Position numbers and translations under genes: made by a program. The notes under the pieces are model-generated. The model searched no databases and was not told where the DNA came from. It saw only the letters and a program-made list of their open reading frames with translations. This document shows, one piece after another, positions 1-10,767 of a stretch of 64,000 nucleotides of DNA (position 1 is its first letter; each line of letters begins with the position of its first letter). Origin of the DNA: Tragulus kanchil (taxonomy: Eukaryota > Chordata > Mammalia > Artiodactyla > Tragulidae); contig JAIOJX010000004.1 of assembly GCA_022376925.1 (NCBI GenBank), positions 122,785,123 through 122,849,122 of the forward strand. The letters are read 5' to 3'.

Positions 1-420
1 TTAAATTTTCCTACAATTAATTATAAAATTAACATCAATTAATTGTGTATTAAAAATGGCTAATCTCTGAAAACGAATGAGTCTCTGCTACAAAGTGACA
101 CTTCATTCTCTTTTTTTTTTTTGGCTCAACCTGGACCAGATTTTCTATTAGGTAAGAATTTTCTAGGCAAGTGAACTTCGGAGAACACAGGATGGCCGGG
201 TGCCTATTTGACCTTTTGCAAAACAACTGCTTTGAAGAACTTTGGCACAGCGGTTACAGGCATGACAATAGGAGCCACTAGTTTAAGAGTGTCATGGGTT
301 TTGTTAAAGTCCGTTAGATCTGCTGAAGACAAAAAGGCAGGGTTTCCTGGTGCCTGGTGTGGCCACGCTGGTCCAGGTGGAGGCAATATAGGGGGTGGGG
401 GAGTGGGGAGGGAGTCTTTG
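1..420. other. AT-rich then G-rich intergenic/intronic sequence
   Basis: I recognise no gene here. There is a poly-T run at about 111-122 and a G-rich stretch at about 384-420. A minus-strand frame runs through 204..752 without a stop, but it enters a SINE and resembles no family I know, so I do not call it a gene. Confidence 0.5.
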
Positions 421-628
421 GGGCTTTCCTGGTGGTTCAGGAAAGTAAAAACATCTGTCCTGCAATGCGGGAGGTCTCGGTTCAATCCCCGGAAGAAGCC
501 CTGGAGGAGGGCATGGCAACCCTCTCCAGTAATCTTGCCTGGAGAATCCCATGGACAGAGGAGACTGGTGGGCGACAGTCCATAGGGCTGCAAACAGTTG
601 AACAAAACTGAGCGACTAAACACGAGTC
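421..628 (+). mobile_element. Bov-tA/BovA2 SINE
   Basis: A tRNA-derived head with an A-box-like 'ctttcctggtggttcag' and B-box-like 'ggttcaatcccc' is followed by the BovA body: 'tggcaaccctctccagt', 'cttgcctggagaatcccatg' and 'actgagcgactaaac'. This is the ruminant-specific Bov-tA/BovA2 structure. Confidence 0.9.
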
Positions 629-634
629 TGTACC

Positions 635-1035
635 TAGCAGAACCCTCGGGGCTCCCGCGCCCTCCCTCCGCAGGCAGTCCTCGCACCAGAGGGACGGGCA
701 GCCACCGCCGGGACCAGGGCGGGACACGATACTGCTGAATCTTTAGGATCAAGATTCCGAGCAGCTAACAGAAACTCTGGTTTTGTGTAGCACGTTAGGC
801 GAGCTGTTAGCTTAAGGCCTAGAGCAATGAATGCCATCCTTGAGTCTGGCGGCTCGCCCGCAGAGGAGGCTGCCTTCTCCGGATCCCCGCAGCGCCCGCC
901 GGGCTGCAGCTCAGGTGCGGGGCCCTCTCTGCCGCCCCCTCCCGCCCGGCAGCGGCACGCGCGCTCCCTGCACGAGCAGCCGCAGACAATCTGGTAGGAG
1001 GCGGGTCAGGCGGCTCAAGCCTCGCTTTAACCCTA
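635..1035. promoter_or_regulatory. CpG-rich island (candidate promoter)
   Basis: The stretch is very GC-rich and has about thirty CpG dinucleotides in 400 bp, while the flanking DNA is CpG-poor. The densest part is 840-1000. It contains no recognised repeat. It probably lies in NIM1K intron 2, about 19 kb downstream of the first coding exon. CpG islands commonly mark promoters, so an alternative promoter or an unannotated transcript start is possible. No TATA box or clear exon was identified, and its orientation is unknown. Confidence 0.6.
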
Positions 1036-1715
1036 GTTTCAGCTTTTCAGCCGTGTATCTGAGTGGTTGTTAGGAAAAGTTGTCATCCCAGGGCCGGGGT
1101 CAGAGTGTGGCAGGAGCGGAGCTCTGAAGAGAAGTCCTTCCTGACATTCTACACCCTAGACGGGCTCCCTCTAGTCCCAGTCCGCTTCCTCCACTTCTTT
1201 GTGTTAGATCACATTCTAGCCATGCCTCATACAACATTAGTGTAGAAGCATTTAAAAAGCCCTGGTGTTCAGAACTGTCACTAAGTGGTAGGAATCACAG
1301 TTCCATGAAGAACTAGGCCTCTAAAGCTACCCCGTCCACAAATGTTCCGACAGTACCTACTCTGCACCAGATGGTGAAAAAGACATGTTTCTTTCTATAG
1401 CCAGGTGAGACAGACTTTGAGAAAAGCCCTTATTACACTGTGGCATGTGTGAGAAAGGGGTGCAGACAGAACAGAGAGGCCCCCTAAGAAGTGACACTTG
1501 CCTTCTGACCTGTAGGTGAGAGGGAGGCCCAGTACCTGACATGGGACAGCCTGGGCAAGACGTCATGTTGGTGTTTGAGGACCTGAGAGGAACCCAGGAT
1601 GCTGGACCTTGAGAACTGGGGGAGGTTGGGAAAGGGTCCTTGACCAGCCTGGAGCAATAGGCAGGTGTCAGAGTACCCAGAGTCTTGAAAATTGTTTCTA
1701 GAAATGTAGCCTTTG
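1036..1715. other. unique non-coding sequence
   Basis: No repeat family, RNA gene or plausible exon was recognised. It is the flank of the CpG island. Confidence 0.4.
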
Positions 1716-1950
1716 GAAGTCCCTGGTGGTCCAGTGGTTAAGAATCTGCCTTCCAAGGCAGGGGAAATTTGATCCGTGGTCTGGGGAACTAAGATCCCAC
1801 CTGCCAGCGGGCAGCTAAGCCTGCCCCCACTGCCACCACCAGACAGAAATCTGTTCACCTCAAGGGAAGATCCCACATGCTGCAACAAAGATCCCAAGTG
1901 CCACAACTAAGACCAGATGCAGCCAAATAAATAAATAACTTTTTAAAACA
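1716..1950 (+). mobile_element. CHR-type tRNA-derived SINE
   Basis: Starts 'aagtccctggtggtccagtg', has a B-box-like 'tttgatccgtggtc', continues into the 'ctaagatcccac' body, and ends in an 'aataaataaataa' A-rich tail. This is the cetartiodactyl CHR SINE structure. It is moderately diverged. Confidence 0.85.
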
Positions 1951-2225
1951 TAAAGAAAAAAAATGTAGCTTGGAGGCAGGAAAATGAAGAAATAGGTTAT
2001 CAGTGAAGAACAAAAATGTTGCCTGACACATCAGCAAACAAAGAATGTTGTGCGCATCAGGCCTTCACATTACCGTAGCTGCAGGTGAGCCCTGAGGGAA
2101 CTCAGGATTGAAACAGGATGCCAGCCGTTGACCAGTCAGCCCTGTGATCACCCTACCCCCAACCCCAGCTCCCTAACCCTGAGGAGACTCAGGATGAGAA
2201 AGCAAGGGATTGTCATCATCTGGCT

Positions 2226-2484
2226 TCCATTTTATTACTATTATGTTTTTCAATTTTGGCTGCACTGGGTCTTCCTTATAGTGCGTGGGATTTCTCTAGT
2301 CACAGTTTGCAGGCTTCTCTTGCTGTGCAGCATGAGCTCTAGAGTGTGTAGGCTCTCTAGCTGTGGCATGAGGGCTTAGTTGCTCCGCACCATGGGGGAT
2401 CTTAGTTCCCCAAGCAGGAATCGAACCCACTTCCCCTGCATTGCAAGGTGGATTCTTAACCACCAGACCATCAGGGAAGTCCCT
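2226..2484 (-). mobile_element. CHR-type tRNA-derived SINE
   Basis: Reverse-oriented copy. The A/T-rich tail is on the left, 'ggctgcactgggtcttcctt' is in the body, and the inverted head ends 'accatcagggaagtccct' at the right edge. Confidence 0.85.
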
Positions 2485-3943
2485 GATTTCTATTTTAGAA
2501 TGAGTGCTCTGGCTGCAGCGTGGGAAATGGATAGGAGCAGAGCATGCCTGAGAGCGGGGGCAGTGGTTTTGAAGGTAATGATTGTAATGGCAGAGAGAGG
2601 ACTTTCTTGGTAGTGGCAGAGAGAAGCAGAGAAATTCGAAAGGTAAACCTTCCCTTTCTCCAAATTTGGTGAAGAGACTAACATTTCTTAAACCAGGACT
2701 TGCAAATTCAAATGACGCCAGAGGCTAGTGTGGAAATAAGGTGGCACGCTTGCTGTAAGGCAACAGGGAGTAGAGGGGACCGTGGCATCTTGAGGAATAC
2801 AGGCCTCAGGTCAGAAGGGTCAGCTGCTACTCAACCCCAGACAACTGTGACTTTTGGGAATGTAGACTCAGTGTTGTCAAATCTAATTTTTTTTCAAGAG
2901 AGATCTGAATTGTAATACAATCATTCTAGCCATGAAGAGGCTGCAACTAATTCAGATTTTTCAAAACAAGAGTGGACCAACCAAATCTGGCTTTAGGACC
3001 AAAGAGATAAGAGGAAGGCACTGATACTGGAACCTAGAGGGTGCCGTGTAGAGAAAGCTAGCTTGAGAGGAGCCAAGACCATGTTTCCAGATGTACAGCT
3101 GGCCTGAGTCAACCTCTCACTCAGGCTGCGGGGACAGAGTTCAGACTCTCCCTCTCCTTCCTTTGATCCCTGGCAAGGTCTCCCTACAAACCAGATCCAC
3201 CGGAATCCTGAGGACCGTGGGCCACGACAGAGGGCAAAGTGAACAGTGGAGAATGGATCTGGGGGAGCAGAAGCGAGATGCCCAGCACAGCAGGCTTGGA
3301 GGGTATGAGAGCAGGATTCAGTGGAGCAAACAATAAGGAAATGTACTCCGAATTAGGGGGTCAGGAAAGATTGTTAACACTTTCCCTAGAGGCTAAATGC
3401 TAACTAGAGGCAAGTAGGGGAGACATGATAAGGAGAGATTCTTATAGGGATGTATAGGAGAAAAGACCTCTTTCAGCTAAGGTTTAGGGTTGAAGACGAC
3501 GTCCAGGTTTCTAGGTTGAGGAACTGAGAGGCCGAGGCAGGAAAGGCCCTAACACCTTAGGAGGCTTGTCTGTAGACTTTTTTGATTAGCTTCTTCTACT
3601 AATAAAACATCTTTGAGCATTGGCCTAATATATGTATATCTACAAATTATATGCATGCCCTACTAATATACACAGTGTTAATATACGTAATCATGGAAAT
3701 TAAAAAGTTCTAACATTTTCTTCCTTCATCCCAGTGGGGACCCCCACGGGGATGTGAACCCTACTATGGAGAGCACTGTCTTCGAGGAACTGTAAGAGGA
3801 GAGTGGAACTGACACATGAGGAATGAAGGAGAAGATAAGCCAAGATGAAGCTGGAGAGTCAGTCAGGAGCAAAGTCCCTGAGCCATGTTCTGGACCTCAG
3901 ATTAAGGGTCTTGAGAAACCATAGGAAAGTTTCCTCTCTTTTT
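2485..3943. other. unique non-coding sequence
   Basis: No family was recognised with confidence. A ~69 bp segment at 3473..3541 recurs at 5111..5180 with only a few differences. Confidence 0.4.
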
Positions 3944-3994
3944 TATTTTTTTTTTATATTGGAGTATAGTTGATAAACATTGTTGTGTTAGTTT
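3944..3994 (-). mobile_element. L1 3' end fragment, left part
   Basis: The left T-rich tract followed by 'ttggagtatagttgataaac' and 'gttgtgttagttt' is the inverted 3' end of an artiodactyl L1. It is split from 4733..4925 by an LTR. Confidence 0.8.
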
Positions 3995-4732
3995 TGAAAG
4001 GGTTTTACCTTGATTTGAGACTTAAACCCAGGGCTCAGACCTGATCGAACCCTGCTTGGGACTTGAACCCATGTAGCTGGAGCTTGAATTCCGGCCAAAA
4101 CCCTGTTTGGGACTTGAACCCACGTGACTGGGGCTTATCCTCAGCCAAAAACCCTGTTTGGGAGTTGAACCCACGTGGCTAAGCCTTAACCCCACCCAAA
4201 ACCCTGCTTGGGACTTGAATCCACGTAGTCAGGACTCAATCCCAGCCAAAACCCTGTCTGGGACTCGAACCCACACGGCCAGGACTTAAGCCAGCACTCA
4301 CCCAACGTCTGGACCCACTGAGGCTCAGGTTCTTCATGCCTCAACGCAGAAGGAATTCAGCGAGAGGCAGAGGGATAGGCAAGAAGAGGATTTATTAGGA
4401 TAGGATCTTTATAAGAGGTGCAAGTGAGCAGGCAGGAAAGCTCTGCTCTGCTCTCCTTCAATTGAGTAGGCAGCCATATATATAGGATGGTAGAAGACCA
4501 CCCCCCTCAAGTAGACACAGATGCAAGGCATACATCATTGGTTGCTTCTTTGCCAGCTCCTCCTTCATCAGCTGTTTCTACCCAGTGGAGCCTGCTTTAC
4601 TGAACAAGGAGCAGCTCTCCTGAGTTACCATCAACTCACTGGCCTGCCAACCTTTCTCAGGTGTCTCCCTTCTACCTGCCATCCCCTACTAGGACTCTAC
4701 AACCACCTACCTATTCTACTCTGTCCCTGTCA
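3995..4732 (-). mobile_element. solo LTR with 50-bp tandem repeat array (copy A)
   Basis: It sits in an L1 with a 4-bp target duplication GTTT (3991-3994 and 4733-4736). Read on the minus strand it starts TGACAGGGAC and ends CCCTTTCA, the canonical TG...CA. A TATA box (CTATATATATGG) lies at 4473-4484 and an AATAAA signal at 4391-4396, giving minus orientation. The segment after AATAAA (U5 side) is a five-unit tandem array at about 4048-4300. No gag, pol or env is adjacent, so it is a solo LTR of an endogenous retrovirus. I cannot name the family. Confidence 0.8.
4048..4300 (-). repeat. five ~50-bp tandem units inside LTR copy A
   Basis: Units recur at 50-51 bp. Each carries 'accctg..tggga..tgaa.cca'. 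The cores lie at 4058, 4109, 4160, 4210 and 4260. On the minus strand each core reads like GGGTTCRAGTCCC, resembling the pol III B box (GGTTCRANNCC). Confidence 0.85.
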
Positions 4733-4925
4733 GTTTCAGGTGAACAGCAAAGTGATTTCAGTTACACAGATGCATGTATCTATTCTCTTCCTATTTAGGT
4801 TGTTACATAATATTGAGCGGAGTTCCCTGTGCTATACAGTCAGGCCTTATTGCTTATCCATTTTAAATATAGAGGTGTCAATCCCAAGTTCCCTAGCTCT
4901 TCTACCCCACCCCCTTCCCCCCTGG
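4733..4925 (-). mobile_element. L1 3' end fragment, right part
   Basis: Continues the L1 interrupted at 3994: 'gtttcaggtgaacagcaaag', 'gagttccctgtgctatacag' and 'atcccaagttccctagctc' are hallmarks of the inverted artiodactyl L1 3' UTR. Confidence 0.85.
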
Positions 4926-5180
4926 TAACCAAAAGAAACCACTAGAAAGCGTCAGGCAGAGAGCTAGCTACCTGACTAGGCTTGTATTTTCTAAAAGATC
5001 TCTCCTGGCTTCAGTACGGATAAACATAGATAAGGGAGACCGATTACAGCAGCTTAATCCAACTAGGAAAGGGTGAGATATTTAGAAGGCAAGTCAGTAG
5101 GACTTGGGGTTCAGCTAAGGTTTAGGGTTGAAGAAGAGGTCAAGGTTTCTAGGTTGAGGAACTGGGAGGCCGATGGCAGG

Positions 5181-5542
5181 TGCCGGGGAAGCATCTTCAC
5201 TGTCGTCGTCACGGCTCTGGGTCCCCTCTCAGCACCTCTGCTCTCTCTCGTGCTCACTCAGCTAAGCCACCCTTGGTGACACCCAGCTTCTCAGCTGCTC
5301 TCTGCCTGCACCCATGCAGTGACCATGACGGCTTGTCTCACTTTGAATTCATGATCTATCACCTCGGGTGTGTCTTGAACACTCCTGGCAGACACACTTT
5401 ATGTCCCGGGTCCACTGACACTCCTACGCTTCTAGATAATGCTTTCATGGCTTCTTTTCTCCCATCAAATCTTTAATACTTTCTCCTCTCGCTCTACCTG
5501 ATGACTTTGATTTCTATTTGATCAAGTAAATAATGAAATAGA
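5181..5542. other. unique non-coding sequence
   Basis: Pyrimidine-rich sequence. No repeat or gene was recognised. Confidence 0.35.
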
Positions 5543-5795
5543 AGGGCATCCCTGGTGGTCCAGTGGTAAGGAGTCCACCTTGCAGTGCAAGGGACACCAG
5601 TTTGATCCCTGGCCTGGGAAGATCCCATGTGCTGTGGAGAGGCTGGACCGGTGTGTCCAATTACAAGCAAGCACTCTGGAGCGCCTGTGCCCACAGCTGG
5701 TGCTCTGCAACAAGAGAGGCCACTGTGATGGAAGGCCCACACAGGCCAAAGAATAAAAAAAAGATGGATGAAAATAAATATAAACAAAAGAGGCA
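5543..5795 (+). mobile_element. GTGTCC-type CHR-like SINE
   Basis: Head 'atccctggtggtccagtgg', 'ccttgcagtgcaaggg', B-box-like 'gtttgatccctgg', then the diagnostic body 'ggctggaccggtgtgtccaa', '...gctggtgctctgcaac' and 'ggccactgtgatgg'. It is an older, diverged member of the family described in the findings. Confidence 0.85.
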
Positions 5796-5802
5796 CGATG
5801 GA

Positions 5803-5807
<5 letters not shown>

Positions 5808-5845
<38 letters not shown>
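5808..5845. repeat. (TA)n microsatellite
   Basis: About 18 TA units directly follow the A-rich tail region of the preceding SINE and run into a poly-T. Confidence 0.95.
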
Positions 5846-5848
<3 letters not shown>

Positions 5849-6179
5849 TTTTAAAGAATGTAATAGGAGAGAATTTCCTCAAGTTCCTTCCACCATGTCT
5901 TCCAGACTACCTGAATCTGTTCCTTCCTGTTCCTCTGGATAAAGGGTCCTTGCTCCTGTCTAAGGCCTGGCTAAGACCCCTCTACACGTTGAATAGATTC
6001 CATCTGCTTTCATCTACTCAAGAACAGACATCCAAAATTTCTTCCTTCTCTCCTGCATCATCAATTTTAACCTTGCTACTAGAGCTTTTCCATCTGCAAA
6101 CATTCATGCTATTTACCCATTTAATAAAAAAAACACAACTTCCCAGCAAAAATGCATACATGTTACTAAAAGACTTGAA

Positions 6180-6525
6180 CTAGAATGTTCACAGTAACAT
6201 TATTAATAGTAGCTCCAAATTGGAACCTATCCTTATGTTCATCAACAGTAGAATGCACCAATTATAATATACTCATACAACGGGCTGCTATATAACAATA
6301 AGAATGAAGCATCTAAAATACACAAAATAATATGGGTGGTTTTCCCAATGATTTTTTTGGCTGTGCTGAGTAGTTTGCACCGGGGATCAAACTCGGGGCC
6401 TTGACACTGAGAATACTGAGTTTTAACCACTGGGCCACTAAGGAAGTCCCTGGTAATCACAAATTTAATCTTAAGCAAATGAAATAAAAGAAGACATACT
6501 GTATGATGTAATTCACGTAAAGTTT
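6180..6525 (+). mobile_element. L1 3'-region fragment
   Basis: 'acagtaacattattaatagt', 'atccttatgttcatcaacag' and 'gacatactgtatgatgtaat' are typical of the L1 3' region. It is interrupted by a SINE (6353-6452) and by the LTR at 6526-7210, and resumes after the LTR at 7211-7255. Confidence 0.65.
6353..6452 (-). mobile_element. CHR-type SINE (short)
   Basis: Inverted short CHR copy, from 'tttttttggctgtgctgag' to 'actaaggaagtccctgg', nested in the L1 fragment. Confidence 0.75.
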
Positions 6526-7210
6526 TGAAAGGGTTTTACCTCAATTTGAGACTTAAACCCAGGGCCCAGACCTGATCGAACCCTGCTTGGGACTTGAACC
6601 CACATGACTGGAACTTGAATTCCAGCCAAAACCCTGTTTGGGACTCGAACCCACGTGTCTGAGGCTTGAACCTAGCCAAAACCCTGCTTGGGACTTGAAT
6701 CCACGTAGTCAGGACTCAATCCCAGCCAAAACCCTGTCTGGGACTCGAACCCACGCGGCCAGGACTTAAGCCAGCACTCACCCAACGTCTGGACCCACTG
6801 AGGCTCAGGTTCTTCGTGCCTTAACGCAGAAGGAATTCAGCGAGAGGCAGAGGGATAGGCAAGAAGGATTTATTAGGATAGGGTACTTGTAAGAGGTGCA
6901 AACAGGCAGGCAGGAAAGCTCTGCTCTGCTCTGCTCTGCTCTCCTTCAATTGAGTGGGCAGCCATATATATAGGATGGTAGAAGACCGCCCCCCTCAAGT
7001 AGACGCAGATGCAGGACATACATCATTGGGTGCTTCTTCGCCAGCTTCTCCTTCATCAGCTGTTTCTACCCAGTGGAGCCTGCAAGGAGCAGCTCTCCTG
7101 AGTTATCATCAACTCACTGGCCTGCCAACCTTTCTCAGGTGTCTCCCTTCTACCTGCCATCCCCTACTAGGACTCTACAACCACCTACCTATTCTACCCT
7201 GTCCCTATCA
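6526..7210 (-). mobile_element. solo LTR with 50-bp tandem repeat array (copy B)
   Basis: Same family as 3995..4732 and in the same orientation. It has the same TG...CA ends, TATA box (6962-6973 on the plus axis) and AATAAA (6869-6874, minus strand). It also has a GTTT target duplication (6522-6525 and 7211-7214), in different flanking L1 sequence. It carries four ~50-bp units (cores at 6589, 6640, 6690 and 6740) instead of five, and a longer (GCTCT)n run near 6920. It is an independent insertion, not a copy of the first locus. Confidence 0.8.
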
Positions 7211-7261
7211 GTTTCACAGGTAATCTGTGATGTCAGAAGTCAGGATAGTGATTACACCTGC

Positions 7262-7462
7262 TGTTGCTATTTAGTTGATAAGTCGTGTCCTACTCTTTTG
7301 AGATCCCATGGACTATAGCCCACTAGGCTCCTCTGTCCATGGGATTTCCCAGGCAAGAATACTGGAGTGGGTTGCCATTTCCTTTTCTAGGGGATTTTGC
7401 CAAAATAGGGAATGAATCCTGGTCTCCTTCATTGGCAGATGAGTTCTTTACTACATAGACAC
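7262..7462 (-). mobile_element. BovA SINE
   Basis: Inverted BovA body: 'gatcccatggactatagcc', 'ggctcctctgtccatggg', 'aagaatactggagtgggttg', ending 'ttggcagatgagttctttac'. A partial copy is repeated from 8507 by the direct duplication. Confidence 0.85.
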
Positions 7463-7717
7463 AGTTTAACGATTGTCAGGTCCAGGTGGCCTCTGCTCTC
7501 TTAGTCCCCAAACAATGACGAAGATCATCACTGACACATCCCTGGTACCCATGAGACTCACCACCCATTCATTTTGACTTAGGAATGCACTTCCTGTTTT
7601 AAGCACATATCCACCTACCCCAGGTTAGCCCTAAAACTGTCTCAGTGGTCAGTCAGCAGTCAGACTATACTGCAAATGCTTCCAAATCGTTGTCTGTCCA
7701 ATCCTGACCCCACCTTA

Positions 7718-8052
7718 TTTATTTATTTATTTTTAAAGATTTATTTATTTATTTTTATTTTGGGCGGGGGTTGGGGAGGGAGGGGAGCGGGCGGGCCACT
7801 TCTATTGGTCTTTCATTTCTCTATTTTCATCCGTCTTTGTTCTTTGGCTCCTGTGGGCCTCCCATCGCGGTGGCGTCTGTCGTGGCAGAGCACCACCTCT
7901 GGGCGCATGCGCTCCAGAGCTCCGGCTCGGTAATTGGACACATCAGTCCAGCCGCTCCATGGCACGTGGGATCTTCCCAGGCCAGGGCTCGAACCGGCGC
8001 CCCTTGCACTGCAAGGCGGTGTCCTACGCACTGGACCACCAGGGGAAGCCCC
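7718..8052 (-). mobile_element. GTGTCC-type CHR-like SINE
   Basis: Full-length inverted copy flanked by the target duplication 'ctgaccccacctta' (7704-7717 and 8052-8065). It has an (AAAT)n tail, a C-rich 3' tract, the 'tccagccgctcc' body and the 'gcaaggcggtgtcc' head. It is little diverged. Confidence 0.9.
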
Positions 8053-8887
8053 TGACCCCACCTTATAAGTTACTCTATAATAAACTGATCCATAAAGTCT
8101 ATGGAGCTGACTGCTTCATTTTTCAGTGGAGACTTTTTTTGTTGCTGTTTTTGTGCCCTCCACCCTCCAAAAATCTTGCTGTGAGTTATTGTCTGAGTTT
8201 TACAATGAGAGGAACAAGAGGGCTGGAGGATTTGTATTGGAAGTTGGGAGTCCTCATCACTGGATAGCCATGGAAATCCTGAGCTGGGGTATTTGTGCAT
8301 TAACTACGGCCAGTAACTGGTTGTTGGATGCTCCCAGTGGGTGTTAACTCCCCTGTATTCCTGGCCTCCCATGCATGCAGGAAGAGCAGCTCCAGCTGCT
8401 AGAGAAAGTTCAGAGGCAAAGAGATGAAGGTCCAGCCTGCAAGCACTGAGATGGAGAGGCACAGGTGAGATACCACCAGCCTCTGCTGGGCTTGTGTAAT
8501 AAGCACGTCCATGGGATTTCCCAGGCAAGAATACTGGAGTGGGTTGCCATTTCCTTCTAGGGGATTTTGCCAAAATAGGGAATGAATCCTGGTCTCCTTC
8601 ATTGGCAGATGAGTTCTTTACTACATAGACACAGTTTAACGATTGTCAGGTCCAGGTGGCCTCTGCTCTCTTAGTCCCCAAACAATGACGAAGATCATCA
8701 CTGACACATCCCTGGTACCCATGAGACTCACCACCCATTCATTTTGACTTAGGAATGCACTTCCTGTTTTAAGCACATATCCACCTACCCCAGGTTAGCC
8801 CTAAAACTGTCTCAGTGGTCAGTCAGCAGTCAGACTATACTGCAAATGCTTCCAAATCGTTGTCTGTCCAATCCTGACCCCACCTTA

Positions 8888-9222
8888 TTTATTTATTTAT
8901 TTTTAAAGATTTATTTATTTATTTTTATTTTGGGCGGGGGTTGGGGAGGGAGGGGAGCGGGCGGGCCACTTCTATTGGTCTTTCATTTCTCTATTTTCAT
9001 CCGTCTTTGTTCTTTGGCTCCTGTGGGCCTCCCATCGCGGTGGCGTCTGTCGTGGCAGAGCACCACCTCTGGGCGCATGCGCTCCAGAGCTCCGGCTCGG
9101 TAATTGGACACATCAGTCCAGCCGCTCCATGGCACGTGGGATCTTCCCAGGCCAGGGCTCGAACCGGCGCCCCTTGCACTGCAAGGCGGTGTCCTTACGC
9201 ACTGGACCACCAGGGGAAGCCC
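8888..9222 (-). mobile_element. GTGTCC-type SINE, duplicated copy
   Basis: Second copy of 7718..8052 within D1, including the same flanks. It is not an independent insertion. Confidence 0.9.
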
Positions 9223-9689
9223 CTGACCCCACCTTATAAGTTACTCTATAATAAACTGATCCATAAAGTCTATGGAGCTGACTGCTTCATTTTTCAGTGG
9301 AGACTTTTTTTGTTGCTGTTTTTGTGCCCTCCACCCTCCAAAAATCTTGCTGTGAGTTATTGTCTGAGTTTTACAATGAGAGGAACAAGAGGGCTGGAGG
9401 ATTTGTATTGGAAGTTGGGAGTCCTCATCACTGGATAGCCATGGAAATCCTGAGCTGGGGTATTTGTGCATTAACTACGGCCAGTAACTGGTTGTTGGAT
9501 GCTCCCAGTGGGTGTTAACTCCCCTGTATTCCTGGCCTCCCATGCATGCAGGAAGAGCAGCTCCAGCTGCTAGAGAAAGTTCAGAGGCAAAGAGATGAAG
9601 GTCCAGCCTGCAAGCACTGAGATGGAGAGGCACAGGTGAGATACCACCAGCCTCTGCTGGGCTTGTGTAATAAGCACGTCCAACGTACA

Positions 9690-10445
9690 CTTTCAACACT
9701 AATCTCCCCTCCCCCAAACCCGTTCCTCCTACAGTCTTCCCAATTACAGTAAATGCAGACTATTCTTGCAGTCAAAAACCTTGAGTGTTTGAGTCTTCTC
9801 TTTTATCTATCAGCAATCACTTTCAATCTATCAGCAAATCCTGTTATTTCTACTTCTAAATATAGCCAGAAGCCAGCCACTTCTCAGTCTCTCATGCTCC
9901 CTTCCTGGCCCAAGCCACCATTCTCTCTTGCCTGGATTATTCTGATAGACTCCCAGCTGATCTCTCCTTTTCTGCCTTTGACCCCTCACAGCTTGTTTTC
10001 CACAGAGCAGCCAGGGTGATCCTATTAAGCGCAAGCCAGGTCACATCACTTCTCTGCTCCCTCCAAGGGCTCTCTCTGGTTTCCCTTGTAGAAAAAACCA
10101 AAGCCCTGACCATTTTGTATTAGCCCTCCATGACCTGGTCCTGGCTGCTCTCTGCTGTCTTCAGCTCAATGATCACCTCCTCAGGGAGGCTCTCCCTGGG
10201 CACCTTGTCTAAAACTCCAGTCCCCCAAGACTCCATCTCTTTCCCTCCACTCTATCTTCCTTCTTGTTACTTGTCACTACATAATGTAATGAATACTTTC
10301 CTGGCATACGTTTGTCTGTCGCTCTTCACTGGAACACAAGCTCCACAGGACAGATTGTTGCCTGTTTTGTTCACTGCTGTATTCCTGGTCCCTAGAACAG
10401 CATCTGTTACATGGTAGGTGGTCAACAAATATTTGTTGAGTGATC
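9690..10445 (+). mobile_element. L2 LINE 3' end
   Basis: Shows the L2 progression 'aagccaggtcacatcacttc', 'aaaaccaaagccctgaccat', 'ctccatgacctggtcctgg', '...tgtattcctggtccctagaa' and 'ggtcaacaaatatttgttga', the ancient L2 3' end. Confidence 0.75.
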
Positions 10446-10767
10446 TCACTTAATGCTCAGGAGAGCCCAGGGTAAGTATCCCCACCAGTATAAACTCAAT
10501 TTGGCTTTTTCATTTACTATCATGTCTGAAGTATTCTCTGTATTACTACAGACTTCCCATAATCCTGATTTTTTAATGGCTATGTGACTTCCATCCAGTA
10601 TATAGGGTTTAATGTCCTTGAGCATTCCTGTATCATTGAATCATACAAATTATCTTTAGTCTTTTGCATTATACATATAGACCATTTCTCTGTTATAGTA
10701 ATTCTGGGTTTATTTTTAGGATGGATTCACCAAAGCCACTAATTATTCTGAAAGCAAGAAAACATAA

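Larger units (their letters stand above)
3473..5180 (+). repeat. short direct duplication, 3473..3541 and 5111..5180
   Basis: Both segments begin 'tcagctaaggtttagggttg' and run to '...ggcagg', differing at roughly six positions. They flank the L1 + LTR block. They do not belong to the 1.1 kb duplication series and are more diverged than it. Confidence 0.75.
7335..9681 (+). repeat. direct duplication D1 (period ~1172)
   Basis: 7335..8509 is repeated at 8507..9681. The copies differ by only a few bases and indels (for example 'ccttttctagg' versus 'ccttctagg'). The left boundary falls inside a BovA SINE and the right one in unique sequence. This is the first of 17 such duplications. Confidence 0.95.

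Noticed and set aside
204..752. 182-aa minus-strand open frame near the CpG island
   Set aside because: It runs through a Bov-tA/BovA SINE, has no recognisable domain and lacks splice or family support. Probably chance.
4048..4300. 50-bp array considered as a CRISPR-like array or tRNA cluster
   Set aside because: Units are contiguous with no unique spacers and lie in a eukaryotic LTR. There is no cloverleaf beyond the B-box-like core.
5563..6183. 206-aa open frame
   Set aside because: It crosses a SINE and a (TA)n microsatellite, giving a long Tyr-Ile run. Not a gene.
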